A stretch of 64,000 nucleotides of DNA from Victivallis vadensis (GTDB lineage Bacteria; Verrucomicrobiota; Lentisphaeria; Victivallales; Victivallaceae): assembly GCF_003096415.1 (NCBI RefSeq), contig NZ_QEKH01000028.1, positions 1-64,000 on the forward strand. Direction: 5' to 3'. Of this stretch, positions 42,063 through 50,849 are shown in pieces. A model generated the notes under the pieces. It saw only the letters and a program-made list of their open reading frames with translations, had not been told where the DNA came from and made no database searches. A program made the translations under genes and the position numbers. Every line of letters starts with the position of its first letter. Position 1 is the first letter of the stretch.

Positions 42063-43766
42063 TTACTTCACGTCGAAGGAGAACACCCGCATCGGTTCGG
42101 CGCTCCAGCCCGTTTCCAGCACCAGCCGCACCGCCGACGCCTGAACCGGTTTCCAGGCCAGCTGCACCAGCCGGTGATGGTTTTCCTCCACATTCGCCAG
42201 CACGACGTTTTTGCCGTCCACATCGGCTTCCACCCGGAAGGCGCGCGGCAACTTCGCCGGCATTTCGCGGATTTCGCCGGAGGTCTCCACATTGCGCTGC
42301 CGCTTCAGGTCGGCAAGATCGCTGTCGAACACCAGCCGCGCTCCGGAAACCGTCTCCGGTTTGTCGAAGGTGTAGGAGCAGCTTTCACCCGCCGCGAAGC
42401 TCGCGCCGTGCTCGCCGTCGTCCCAGTCGCGATCCCAGCCGTCCCGCAGGATTTCACGGTCACTCCTGGCTTTCAGGGTCAGTTCCGGCACGCGGCGCGG
42501 AATGTTCGGGATGAACTGGTCCTGATCCAGCAGCGTCTGCTGGAGTTCGTCGAGATGGCGCTCGTAAACGCCGCGCGGCAGTTCGCCGTGGCGCAGTGCG
42601 ATCGCGGCGGCGGTGCCGACCGCCTGCCCCATCATCGCGGTGGTCGCCATCACCCGGGTCGAACTCAGCGCCATGTGCGTGGTCGAAATCTGCCGTCCGG
42701 CAAAGAACAGATTGTCGATGTTCACCGAATAGAGCGAACGGTACGGAATCCCGAACGGCGATGGCGCGGGATGGAAAATCGTCGGCGCGCCCGGATAGTA
42801 GATCGCCTCGGGATGGTGGTCGTCCATCGTCCAGCCGCCGTAGCAGACGCTGTCCTTGAATTTCCCCTCCGCCTCGACCTCTTTCTGGCACAGGATGTGG
42901 TCGCCGACAAACCGGATGCTTTCACGCTTGCCCGGCAGACTGCCGATCCAGTCCAGTTCCCAGCCGTGGCCGCGCCCGTCCGGATGGTTCTTGATGTACT
43001 CCCAGACGCCGTAGGCGATTTTATAGAGTTCGTCGCGGATCTCCTCGGCGTCGGTGATCGTGTCCTTCACGCCGCCGAACTCCATCCACCAGAAGTTGTT
43101 GCCTTCCGGCATCAGGTTGCGTTTCGGCGCGGTCTCGTCGGTGTAATGATAGGCCCACTCCGGCGCGCGGAACGGCCGGTGCGCGGAGGTCCGGCGCAGC
43201 TGGATCAGAATGGAGTTGCCCATGGTCTTTTTGTCTTCGACTTCCGGTGCGTGGGATTCGTCGAACTCATCGCGCCCCTCGCGTCCCTGCCGGAACTTCG
43301 CGCCGGAGAGCCGCAGGATGCCGTCGCCGGAACAGTCGGAGAAAAGTTTTCCGCTGACCTTGTAGCGAGTGTATTCCACCAGGTTCCACGCGGTGACTGA
43401 AGTGATTTTGCCGTTTTCAACCTCAACCTTCTCGACGGAGGAATTCAGCAGCACCCTGAGGTTCGGTTCACGGATCGCAAAGGAGTACATCACATCATCC
43501 CAGATCGTGAAGCGCAATTCCGGATTATAGTAATAGTTGTCGAGCTGAAGCTCTTCCAGCAGGCCGGTCTCCTTGCGGTTCGGACCGTGTGCGCCGCAGA
43601 TCCACATGCGGATCTCGCTCGAAGCGTTGCCCCCGAACATCGGCCGGTCCTGAATAATCACGGTTTTCGCCCCGTTCCGGGCCGCGGCGACCGCCGCGCA
43701 AAGTCCCGCCATGCCGCCGCCGACCACCACAAAATCAGCACAAAGCTCTCTCGTCTTGACCATCAT
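42063..43766 (-). CDS. FAD-dependent oxidoreductase
   Basis: The 567-aa protein has an N-terminal FAD-binding Rossmann motif FVVVGGGMAGLCAAVAAARNG (split: VVVGGGMAGLCA at ~13, KTVIIQDRPMFGGNASSE at ~37), the second dinucleotide-type block LFSDCSGDGILRLSG (~140), and NIDNLFFAGRQISTTHMAL (~360) characteristic of the FAD_oxidored (PF12831) family. The last ~130 residues look like a beta-sandwich domain (CSYTFDKPETVSGARLVFDS), uncommon in plain members. The family is much expanded in glycan-degrading PVC bacteria, sometimes acting on sugar derivatives. Substrate is unknown. It has a strong promoter and is a single-gene unit. Confidence 0.85.
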   Translation of the reverse strand: MMVKTRELCADFVVVGGGMAGLCAAVAAARNGAKTVIIQDRPMFGGNASSEIRMWICGAHGPNRKETGLLEELQLDNYYYNPELRFTIWDDVMYSFAIREPNLRVLLNSSVEKVEVENGKITSVTAWNLVEYTRYKVSGKLFSDCSGDGILRLSGAKFRQGREGRDEFDESHAPEVEDKKTMGNSILIQLRRTSAHRPFRAPEWAYHYTDETAPKRNLMPEGNNFWWMEFGGVKDTITDAEEIRDELYKIAYGVWEYIKNHPDGRGHGWELDWIGSLPGKRESIRFVGDHILCQKEVEAEGKFKDSVCYGGWTMDDHHPEAIYYPGAPTIFHPAPSPFGIPYRSLYSVNIDNLFFAGRQISTTHMALSSTRVMATTAMMGQAVGTAAAIALRHGELPRGVYERHLDELQQTLLDQDQFIPNIPRRVPELTLKARSDREILRDGWDRDWDDGEHGASFAAGESCSYTFDKPETVSGARLVFDSDLADLKRQRNVETSGEIREMPAKLPRAFRVEADVDGKNVVLANVEENHHRLVQLAWKPVQASAVRLVLETGWSAEPMRVFSFDVK

Positions 43767-43833
43767 TCCCGATACCCCCGTAAAATTTTAACGATATGAA
43801 CAAAAGACAATCCGACTCCATCCGTCGTTATTA

Positions 43834-43861
43834 ATTATAATGGATTTTACAGAAATGACAA
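43834..43861 (-). promoter_or_regulatory. Strong putative promoter of the FAD oxidoreductase gene
   Basis: On the minus strand TTGTCA and a perfect TATAAT are 16 bp apart, about 65 nt before ATG 43766. Confidence 0.6.
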
Positions 43862-43924
43862 GGCAAAGATTATCAAATGATGCAATTATTTTGCAAAAAT
43901 ATTACAATATGATATTTTGAACAA

Positions 43925-44080
43925 TTAAAAATAAGCAGCAAGCAGCTCGAATACGCCGCTGAAAATGCGCAGCGCCATCCCCGGCAGAATCAGCGCCAGC
44001 AGCAGAATGACGATTGCCTGCAACAGCGGATCGTTTTTCCGATTTGGAGTTTTTTTTCCCACATCGTCCCTCCCGGTCAT
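43925..44080 (-). CDS. Possible small membrane protein
   Basis: The ~51-aa frame starts at ATG 44080 behind a weak GGAAAC. A basic N-terminus (MTGRDDVGKKTPNRKND) precedes one hydrophobic helix (AIVILLLALILPGMALRIF, ~22-40). A TATAAT sits just upstream at 44099-44104. It occupies the 484-bp gap between the FAD oxidoreductase and the IclR regulator, which otherwise holds only promoters. No family is recognised; it may be spurious. Confidence 0.45.
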   Translation of the reverse strand: MTGRDDVGKKTPNRKNDPLLQAIVILLLALILPGMALRIFSGVFELLAAYF

Positions 44081-44250
44081 TCCGAAGTTTCCAGCCATAT
44101 TATACTGTGCAAATGCCGAAAGTGCAAAGAAACGCACTGTTTATGCAAATCTTTTGTATGAACTTGGTCAATTTACAATTTCCGAGCTTGAATTTAACAT
44201 CGTAAGATATTATTTTCCTTACAAGAAATTATCTGTCGAAAGAGCCTGTG

Positions 44251-44988
44251 ATGAAAAATAAATTGTTGGAAAAGACTTTTCTGGTGCTGGAGGCGATCGC
44301 CGCTTCGCCGGAACCTGTTTCGCTGAAGGATCTGAGCACCACGCTCGGCCTGAACATCAGTACCGCCAGCCGGATCACCGCCGATCTGGTCGAGGCCGGT
44401 TATGTGACCAAATCCGGCTACCGCCATTTCGAAGCCGCGCTGGGACTGATCCGGCTCGGGCAGAACGCGATCAACAGCTCCCCGCTGCCCCGCACGGTCA
44501 ATCCGCTGATCCGGGCCAAGGCGGAAGCGCTCGGCGTCCACGGCGCATTCGCCGGCATCCAGCATGGCCAGCTGGTCTATCTGTACCGCAGCGACCTGTT
44601 CAGCCAGAACCAGATGTACGGCCTGCCCTGCCAGGTGCCCTTTCACCGCTCCAACATCGCGATCGTGATCCTCTCGCAGGCGTTCTCCCGCGAGGAGGCG
44701 GTGCAAAAGCTGATGGATTCCGCCCGCAACGACAATGCCGATCCGGCCTACCTCAACGAAGAACGGGAGCTGCTGGAAAAGTTGGTCGACAGCGTACTGA
44801 CCAACGGCTATCTGCTGCGGATGGAGCCGAACAAGCGCTGGAACATCTGTTTCCCGGTCCGGTGCAAAGAGATTTATTACGGCGTCTCCTTCTACGGCGA
44901 CGCCGCCGACACCCGGAATTTCGACCGGCTGCTTTTCGAGTGCTCGCTGCTGACCAGCCGCATCCGCAACCTGCTCGGTGAAGAGTAA
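44251..44988 (+). CDS. IclR-family transcriptional regulator
   Basis: The 245-aa protein has an N-terminal winged HTH (VSLKDLSTTLGLNISTASRITADLVEAGYVTKSG, as VSLKDLSTTLGLN then STASRITADLVEAGYV, ~24-58) and a C-terminal IclR effector domain (~75-240: GIQHGQLVYLYRSD, LPCQVPFHRSNIAIVIL). IclR proteins respond to small acids or sugars and repress or activate nearby genes. ATG 44251 is used; GTG 44248 is an alternative. It lies just upstream of the trehalase gene, which has its own promoter, and is divergent from the FAD oxidoreductase; either may be its target. Confidence 0.88.
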   Translation: MKNKLLEKTFLVLEAIAASPEPVSLKDLSTTLGLNISTASRITADLVEAGYVTKSGYRHFEAALGLIRLGQNAINSSPLPRTVNPLIRAKAEALGVHGAFAGIQHGQLVYLYRSDLFSQNQMYGLPCQVPFHRSNIAIVILSQAFSREEAVQKLMDSARNDNADPAYLNEERELLEKLVDSVLTNGYLLRMEPNKRWNICFPVRCKEIYYGVSFYGDAADTRNFDRLLFECSLLTSRIRNLLGEE

Positions 44989-44998
44989 CTTCTTCCGG

Positions 44999-45026
44999 TT
45001 GACAACGGCGGATGGAGCGCTATATT
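44999..45026 (+). promoter_or_regulatory. Putative promoter of the trehalase gene
   Basis: A consensus TTGACA and TATATT are spaced 16 bp, ~40 nt before ATG 45065 and only 10 nt after the IclR stop, so the trehalase can be transcribed on its own. Confidence 0.6.
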
Positions 45027-45064
45027 AAACCGGAGAGTGCAATCATTCAACCCGGGGGGAGAAT

Positions 45065-46303
45065 ATGCAGAAGGTTCTCGACTTCATCAAACGGCGCTGG
45101 CCGGAAACGACCCGCATCCACCGCACCGCCGAGGGCACCCTGCTCGGCCTGCCCCATCCCTATAGCGTTCCCTGCGCCCGGCCGGCGTTTCAGGAGTTCT
45201 CCTACCGGGACACCTACTTCGCCAGCCGGGGACTGGTGCTGGACGGCTTTGCCGAACAGGCCCGGAACAACTGTGAAAACCTGCTCTACGAGGTGGAAAC
45301 CTATGGCTTTGTGCCGGCAGGGAACCGCACGTTCCATCTGAACCGTTCCCAGCCGCCCTTCCTCGCCCCGATGATCGAACTGATCGCCCGCAAATTCCCG
45401 AACGACCGGGAGTGGCTGCCCCGCGCGGTCGCCGGGCTGGAAAAGGAGATGGCCTTCTGGAATGACCACCGCCGCACTCCCTGCGGCCTCCACCATTACA
45501 GCGGCAATCCCGACGCGGCGGCGATTGAGGAGTTCTATGCGGACTGCTGTGTGCAGCGTCCCGGCTGCCCGGCGGAAGAAGCCGATCCGGCGGCCCGGCG
45601 CGCCGCGGCGTTCCATGCCCTTGCCGAAGCGGAATCCGGCTGGGATTTCACGCCCCGCTTCGAACACCGCTGTCTCGACTACGCCCCGATCGACCTCAAC
45701 GTGCTGATGTATATCGCCCGGCGGGAGATTTCCCTGCTCTACCGCGACCTCGGCGACCTCGGCCATGCGATGGAGTGGGAACAGCGCGCCGAAATCCGCA
45801 GGAACCTGATCAATCGCTACTGCTGGAATGAGGAGCGCGGCGTATTTCTGGATTACGACTTCGTCAACAAGCGGCATTCACCGGTATTTTCCGCCGCCTC
45901 GCTGTTTCCGCTCTGGGCCAGCTTCGCGACGCCGGAACAGGCGGAATCCACCCTGTTCGCGGCGGAAAAGTATCTGGAGTGCGACTACGGCCTCGCCGCC
46001 TGCGAACCTGGCAAATCCGACCGGCAGTGCCGGTGGGATTACCCGAACGGCTGGGCGCCGCTGCAATTGATTGCAATCGAAGCTTTCGACCGCAACGGTT
46101 TCACCGAAGCCGCCCGGCGTCTCGCTCTGAAGTACGTCGATCTGGTCACGGCGAACTTTGAAAAGACCGGCGAACTGTGGGAGAAGTACAACGTGGCGGA
46201 CGGCACCGTCGATATCCGCGGCACGCATCCGATGCCCGCGATGATGGGATGGACTGCCAGCGTGTTCGTCTGCGCCGCCGACTATCTCAGCCGTTCCCGG
46301 TAA
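45065..46303 (+). CDS. GH37-type trehalase (cytoplasmic)
   Basis: The 412-aa protein has no signal peptide and belongs to the (alpha/alpha)6 GH37 group that hydrolyses alpha,alpha-trehalose. The first signature is present in the form AFQEFSYRDTYFASRGLVL (~40), the catalytic Asp is in ESGWDFTPRF (~195), the second signature reads CRWDYPNGWAPLQ (~325), and the general-acid-region ELWEKYNVADG follows (~370). It is shorter than E. coli TreF (~550 aa), so the N-terminus is compact. A GH37-like enzyme with another alpha-glucoside substrate is possible. GGGGGAG precedes ATG 45065. The adjacent IclR regulator suggests a sugar-responsive unit. Confidence 0.82.
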   Translation: MQKVLDFIKRRWPETTRIHRTAEGTLLGLPHPYSVPCARPAFQEFSYRDTYFASRGLVLDGFAEQARNNCENLLYEVETYGFVPAGNRTFHLNRSQPPFLAPMIELIARKFPNDREWLPRAVAGLEKEMAFWNDHRRTPCGLHHYSGNPDAAAIEEFYADCCVQRPGCPAEEADPAARRAAAFHALAEAESGWDFTPRFEHRCLDYAPIDLNVLMYIARREISLLYRDLGDLGHAMEWEQRAEIRRNLINRYCWNEERGVFLDYDFVNKRHSPVFSAASLFPLWASFATPEQAESTLFAAEKYLECDYGLAACEPGKSDRQCRWDYPNGWAPLQLIAIEAFDRNGFTEAARRLALKYVDLVTANFEKTGELWEKYNVADGTVDIRGTHPMPAMMGWTASVFVCAADYLSRSR

Positions 46304-46420
46304 CGGATCAGAAAAGCGTCCCGGCGGCAGGCTGTAATGCTGCCGGAACAGCTTCGCGAAGTGAAATTGATCGTTGAAGTTCAGCCGCGCGGTCATCCGC
46401 CGCTCACTCCCGACTTGCAA
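46303..46420 (-). pseudogene. C-terminal remnant of an AraC-family regulator
   Basis: On the minus strand, the frame from 46420 reads ERRMTARLNFNDQFHFAKLF then RQHYSLPPGRFSDP. This is the last HTH helix of an AraC/XylS regulator (compare IAFQVGYAGALYFSAEFRKF in the intact AraC at 60516). Nothing upstream of 46420 encodes the rest, and the frame runs without a stop into the antisense of the trehalase. It is therefore a leftover of a deleted regulator gene, overlapping the RND operon promoter. Confidence 0.65.
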
Positions 46421-46443
46421 AAAATGCGTTTGAAAGGTATTTT
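46415..46443 (+). promoter_or_regulatory. Putative promoter of the RND efflux operon
   Basis: TTGCAA and TATTTT lie 17 bp apart, about 45 nt before ATG 46486, at the edge of the AraC remnant. Confidence 0.45.
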
Positions 46444-46485
46444 ATAAAAAATTTCAGCCGTTTTTCTGATCGGAAAGGAGTGAAT

Positions 46486-47649
46486 ATGATTCGAATGTTC
46501 CTGATTGCGGGTGCCGCAACTTTGTTGCTGGCCGGATGTGAAAAAGAGGCTCCGGCCCCGGCCGCGCCGCCGCAGGTCGAAGTGATTACGGCGGCCGAAG
46601 CGCCGATCGCCGAAACGATTCCCGCCGTCGGGGTCGCCAAAGCCTACGATGAGGTGAATCTGGTCGCGCGGGTCGAAGGCTATCTGGTCAACCGGAATTT
46701 CAAGGAGGGGCAGGAGGTCAAAAAAGATCAGCTTCTCTATGAAATCGAACCGGTGCTGTACCGGGCGCAGGTCGAGGCCGCCGAAGCCGAACTGGCCAAG
46801 GCGAAGGCCAATCTGGCCAATGCCGTCGAGCAGTACAACCGCCAGCAGACATTGCTGAAGGGGGACGCCACCAGCGAACGTGCGTTCCAGAACGCCGAAG
46901 CCGACAAGCTCAGCGCCGAGGCAGACGTGCGCGGCTGTCAGGCCAGGCTCGAAACCGCGAACCAGAATCTGGAATACACCCGGATCAGCGCCCCCTTCGA
47001 CGGCTGGGTCGGCCTTTCGGCGGTCAGCACCGGCAATCTGGTCAACCTCGAAACCGGCACGCTGGCCAAGGTGGTCAAGACCGATCCGATGCGCGTCGAA
47101 TTCGTGATCACCGAGATGGACATTCTCAAAATGCACGAGTTCCGCAAGGACGGCCGGAATCCGGATGTGAAGGTCAGTTTGACCTTTCAGGACGGCACCG
47201 TCTATCCGACCGAAGGAAAAATCTCCTTCTGGAACAATGAGATCAACAATACCACCGGCACGCTGAAGCTGCAGGCGGTATTCCCGAATCCCGACCGGAA
47301 ACTGCTCCCGGGCATGTTCGTGCGGGTCAAGCTCGAACCCCGGCAACCGAGCACGAAGCTGCTGCTGCCGCTGGCGGCGCTGATGAATGATCAGGCGGGC
47401 GATTATGTCTATCTGGTCACGCCCGACGGCACCGTGAAGCGGCAGACCCTCAAAACCGCGTTTCGCGACGACAGTTTCGCAGTGGTCACCGACAACCTGA
47501 AGCCCGGCGACCGGGTCGTGGTCAAGGGACTGCAGAAAGTCCGTCCCGGCTCGAAGGTCAGGGCGGTCGAATCCGCCGATCCCAATGTGCAGCTGCCGAA
47601 GGCCGCGAAGCCGGAAGCGCCGAAAACTGACGGAGCCAAGCAGAAATGA
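46486..47649 (+). CDS. RND efflux membrane-fusion lipoprotein (AcrA/MexA-like)
   Basis: The ~387-aa periplasmic adaptor has a lipoprotein signal (MIRMFLIAGAATLLLAGC, lipobox Cys18), a barrel-sandwich/lipoyl domain (AKAYDEVNLVARVEGYLVN, ~50), a coiled-coil hairpin (~90-150, AEAELAKAKANLANAVEQYN and ADVRGCQARLETANQNLEY) and beta-barrel regions (RVEFVITEMDILKM, LLPGMFVRVKLEP). AAGGAG precedes ATG 46486 at 5 nt, which decides against GTG 46480. It overlaps the permease start (ATGA). It links the pump at 47646 to an outer-membrane TolC-like channel that is not in the window. Lipidation would need the lgt at 17072. Confidence 0.93.
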   Translation: MIRMFLIAGAATLLLAGCEKEAPAPAAPPQVEVITAAEAPIAETIPAVGVAKAYDEVNLVARVEGYLVNRNFKEGQEVKKDQLLYEIEPVLYRAQVEAAEAELAKAKANLANAVEQYNRQQTLLKGDATSERAFQNAEADKLSAEADVRGCQARLETANQNLEYTRISAPFDGWVGLSAVSTGNLVNLETGTLAKVVKTDPMRVEFVITEMDILKMHEFRKDGRNPDVKVSLTFQDGTVYPTEGKISFWNNEINNTTGTLKLQAVFPNPDRKLLPGMFVRVKLEPRQPSTKLLLPLAALMNDQAGDYVYLVTPDGTVKRQTLKTAFRDDSFAVVTDNLKPGDRVVVKGLQKVRPGSKVRAVESADPNVQLPKAAKPEAPKTDGAKQK

Positions 47650-50600
47650 TCAGCCGTTTTTTCATCGAGCGGCCGCGGTTCGCCTTCGTGATCTCGATCG
47701 TGATCACGCTGGCCGGACTGATTTCGATCTTCACGCTGCCGGTCGCGCAGTACCCGAACATCACGCCGTCGCTGATTTCGGTGACCACCACCTATCCGGG
47801 CGCCGACGCCAAAACCGTGCAGGAGACGGTAATCCAGCCGATCGAAGCGCAGCTCAACGGCGTGAAGCGGATGCTCTACATCAGCAGCACCGCCACCGAC
47901 ACCGGCATGGCCACGATCAACGTGACCTTCGACATCGGCACCGACGGCGACCAGAACACCGTGAACACCCAGAACCGGGTCAACTGGGCCAGCGCCCAGA
48001 TGCCCGAGGAGGTGCGCCGCCAGAGCGTGATCGTAAAGGAGAAATCCAGCAATATGCTGCAGGTGATCGCGCTCTATTCCCCCAAAGGGACCTATGACTC
48101 ATTGTTCCTGAACAACTACAGTTCGATCAACCTCAAAGATGAGCTTGCGCGCATTCCGGGCGTCGGCGACGTGCAGATGCTCGGCGAACTCAAGTATTCG
48201 ATGCGAATCTGGCTGGATTCGGACAAGCTCGCCTACCTCAATATGACCGTGGATGACGTGATCGCTGCAATCAAGGCGCAGAACGTGCAGGTTTCGGCCG
48301 GAGCGCTTGGAGACGCGCCGATCTCCGGCAAGCAGGTGTTCCGCTATTCGCTGCAGACGCAGGGGCGGTTCACCGAGCCGAAGGAATTTGAAAATATCGT
48401 GGTCCGTTCCACCAGTGCCGGGGAACAGGTGCGGCTGCGCGATATCGCGAAGGTCGAACTCGGCGCCGAAAACTACTCCTCCAGCGGCAGCTTCAACGGC
48501 AAGCCCGCCGCGCTGCTCGCGATCTACCAGCTCAACGACGCGAACGGCCTCGAAATCGCCGAAGCCGCCCGGAAAAAGCTCGAAGAACTGAAGGTCTACT
48601 TCCCGGAAGACCTCGACTATGCGATCCCGTTCGACATGACCGACTTCATCACCGCCTCGATCGACGAAGTGGTGGTCACGCTGATCGAAGCGGTGCTGCT
48701 GGTGATCTTGATCACCTATCTCTTTCTGCAGGACTGGCGTTCGACGATGGTGCCGACCATCGCGATTCCGGTATCGCTGATCGGCACGTTCGCAGTGATG
48801 GCGGTGATCGGGTATTCGATCAACCTGATCACGCTCTTCGGGCTGATCCTCGCGATCGGCGTGGTGGTGGACGACGCGATCGTGGTGATCGAAAACGTGA
48901 ACCGGCTGATGGAGGAGGAGCACCTCGATCCCAAAGCCGCCGCGATCAAATCGATGGAGCAGGTCACCGGGCCGGTGATCGCGACCACGCTGGTGCTGCT
49001 GGCGATGTTCATCCCGGTCTGTTTCCTGCCGGGGATCACCGGTGAAATGTACCGCCAGTTCGGCATCACCATCTCGGTGGCGGTCGCGATTTCGAGCGTC
49101 AACGCGCTGACGCTGAGTCCGGCGCTGAGCGCGATGATCCTGCGGCCGATCGATCCGAATGCGAAGAAATTCATCTTTTTCCGCTGGTTCGACGCCGGTT
49201 TCGAGAAGCTGACCGCGGGCTACGGCAAAATCGTGTCGCCGATCGTGCGGCGCACTTCGCTGATGATCGTCTGCTATGCGGGTCTGGCGTTCCTGTGCGT
49301 GCAGCTCTTCAACCATCTGCCGACCGGCTTCATCCCGGACGAGGATCAGGGCAAGCTCTTCGTAAACGTCCAGCTCCCCGACGCGGCCAGTTTGAACCGC
49401 ACCACCGCCGTGACCGACCGGGCCGCGAAGCTGGCCGCCGAAGTCCCCGGCGTGATCGACGTGATCGCGGTGCCCGGCTTCAGCATCCTGACCGGCGCGC
49501 AGGCCTCCAACAACGCGCTGCTGATCGTCTGCCTGAAACCGTGGGAGGAGCGCAAAAAGCCGGAGCTTCAGCAGAATGCGATCCTCGCGGAGCTGATGGC
49601 GAAATTCAATGCGATCCCCGAAGCGCAGCTCAGCGTTTTCGGCATGCCGTCGATCCAGGGGATCGGCACCACCGGGGGCTTCTCCTTCGTGATCGAGGAC
49701 ACCACCGGCACCCACACCGACCGGCTGCAGGAGGCGATCGACCTGATCACCGCCGAAGCGCGCAAGCGTCCGGAGTTCCTCGCGGTCTATTCGACCTTCA
49801 GCGCCAACGTGCCGCAGGTTTTCCTTGAAATCGACCGGGAAAAGGCGCTCAAGCTCGGCGTCGCGCTGACCGACCTCAACACCGCGCTGCAGGGGCTGAC
49901 CGGTTACACCTACGTGAACGACTTCAACAAATACGGCAAGGTGTACAAAGTGGAAATTCAGGCCGAAACCAACTTCCGCGACAGCACCGCCAAGCTGCGC
50001 AACCTTTTCGTGCGCAATAAATCCGGTGAAATGATCCCGCTCGGCACGCTGGTCAACATCAGAACCCGCCCCTCGCCGCAATACCTGAACCGCTACAACC
50101 TCTACTCCTCGGCCACCGTCAACGGCATGCAGCGCCCCGGCTACAGCAGCGGACAGGCGATGAAGGCGATGGAGGAGATCGCCCGCAAGGTGCTGCCCGC
50201 CGGAATGAAGTTCGAATGGACCGACATGTCCTATCAGGAGCAGAAGTCCGCCGCCGGCATCAGCCTCGGCAGCATTGAAATCAATATGATGGCGGTCATC
50301 TTCGCGCTGGCGCTGCTCTTCATGTACCTCTTTCTGGTCGCGCAGTACGAAAGCTGGATGCTGCCGGTCGCGGTGCTGCTGGCGGTGCCGATCGCATTCT
50401 TCGGCTCGCTGCTGTCGCTCTACCTGGCCGGAATCGACAACAACATCTACACGCAGGTCGGCTTTGTGCTGCTTTTCGGCATCGCCTGCAAGACCGCGAT
50501 CCTGATCGTGGAATTCGCCAAAAACAAATATGACGAGGGAACGCCGCTGTACGACGCGGCGCTCGCCGCCGCCAGACTGCGCTTCCGCGCGGTGCTGATG

Positions 50601-50849
50601 ACCGCGATCTCGTTCCTGCTCGGCACGCTGCCGCTGGTGATCGCGACCGGGGCCGGAGCGGCCAGCCGCCGCTCGCTCGGCACGGCGGTGTTCGGCGGCA
50701 TGTTCGTCGCGGTAATCGGCGGCACCATCCTGATCCCGGCCTTCTACGTGCTGGTGCAGCGGCTGGTCAACTGGACCGGCGGGACAGGATCGCCGCGCCG
50801 AGCGCCGCAGTCAGCGGAGCCACCAGCACCAGCCCGAAACTCCCGATGA
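47646..50849 (+). CDS. RND multidrug efflux permease (AcrB/HAE1 family)
   Basis: The 1067-aa inner-membrane pump has 12 transmembrane segments and two large periplasmic loops. RFFIERPRFAFVISIVITLAG starts TM1, and GLILAIGVVVDDAIVVIENVNRLM (~410) has the proton-relay Asp pair of TM4. FGIACKTAILIVEFAKNKYDEG (~945) lies in TM10-11, with GAASRRSLGTAVFGGMFVAVIGG near the end. It drives drug export by proton antiport with the adaptor at 46486. The last ~25 residues (GTGSPRRAPQSAEPPAPARNSR) lie antisense over the 3' end of the yibE/F gene and are unlike the family. Confidence 0.94.
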   Translation: MISRFFIERPRFAFVISIVITLAGLISIFTLPVAQYPNITPSLISVTTTYPGADAKTVQETVIQPIEAQLNGVKRMLYISSTATDTGMATINVTFDIGTDGDQNTVNTQNRVNWASAQMPEEVRRQSVIVKEKSSNMLQVIALYSPKGTYDSLFLNNYSSINLKDELARIPGVGDVQMLGELKYSMRIWLDSDKLAYLNMTVDDVIAAIKAQNVQVSAGALGDAPISGKQVFRYSLQTQGRFTEPKEFENIVVRSTSAGEQVRLRDIAKVELGAENYSSSGSFNGKPAALLAIYQLNDANGLEIAEAARKKLEELKVYFPEDLDYAIPFDMTDFITASIDEVVVTLIEAVLLVILITYLFLQDWRSTMVPTIAIPVSLIGTFAVMAVIGYSINLITLFGLILAIGVVVDDAIVVIENVNRLMEEEHLDPKAAAIKSMEQVTGPVIATTLVLLAMFIPVCFLPGITGEMYRQFGITISVAVAISSVNALTLSPALSAMILRPIDPNAKKFIFFRWFDAGFEKLTAGYGKIVSPIVRRTSLMIVCYAGLAFLCVQLFNHLPTGFIPDEDQGKLFVNVQLPDAASLNRTTAVTDRAAKLAAEVPGVIDVIAVPGFSILTGAQASNNALLIVCLKPWEERKKPELQQNAILAELMAKFNAIPEAQLSVFGMPSIQGIGTTGGFSFVIEDTTGTHTDRLQEAIDLITAEARKRPEFLAVYSTFSANVPQVFLEIDREKALKLGVALTDLNTALQGLTGYTYVNDFNKYGKVYKVEIQAETNFRDSTAKLRNLFVRNKSGEMIPLGTLVNIRTRPSPQYLNRYNLYSSATVNGMQRPGYSSGQAMKAMEEIARKVLPAGMKFEWTDMSYQEQKSAAGISLGSIEINMMAVIFALALLFMYLFLVAQYESWMLPVAVLLAVPIAFFGSLLSLYLAGIDNNIYTQVGFVLLFGIACKTAILIVEFAKNKYDEGTPLYDAALAAARLRFRAVLMTAISFLLGTLPLVIATGAGAASRRSLGTAVFGGMFVAVIGGTILIPAFYVLVQRLVNWTGGTGSPRRAPQSAEPPAPARNSR

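Noticed and set aside
48099-50081. A 660-codon minus-strand open frame
   Set aside because: It lies within the RND permease on the opposite strand and shows only low-complexity charged sequence.
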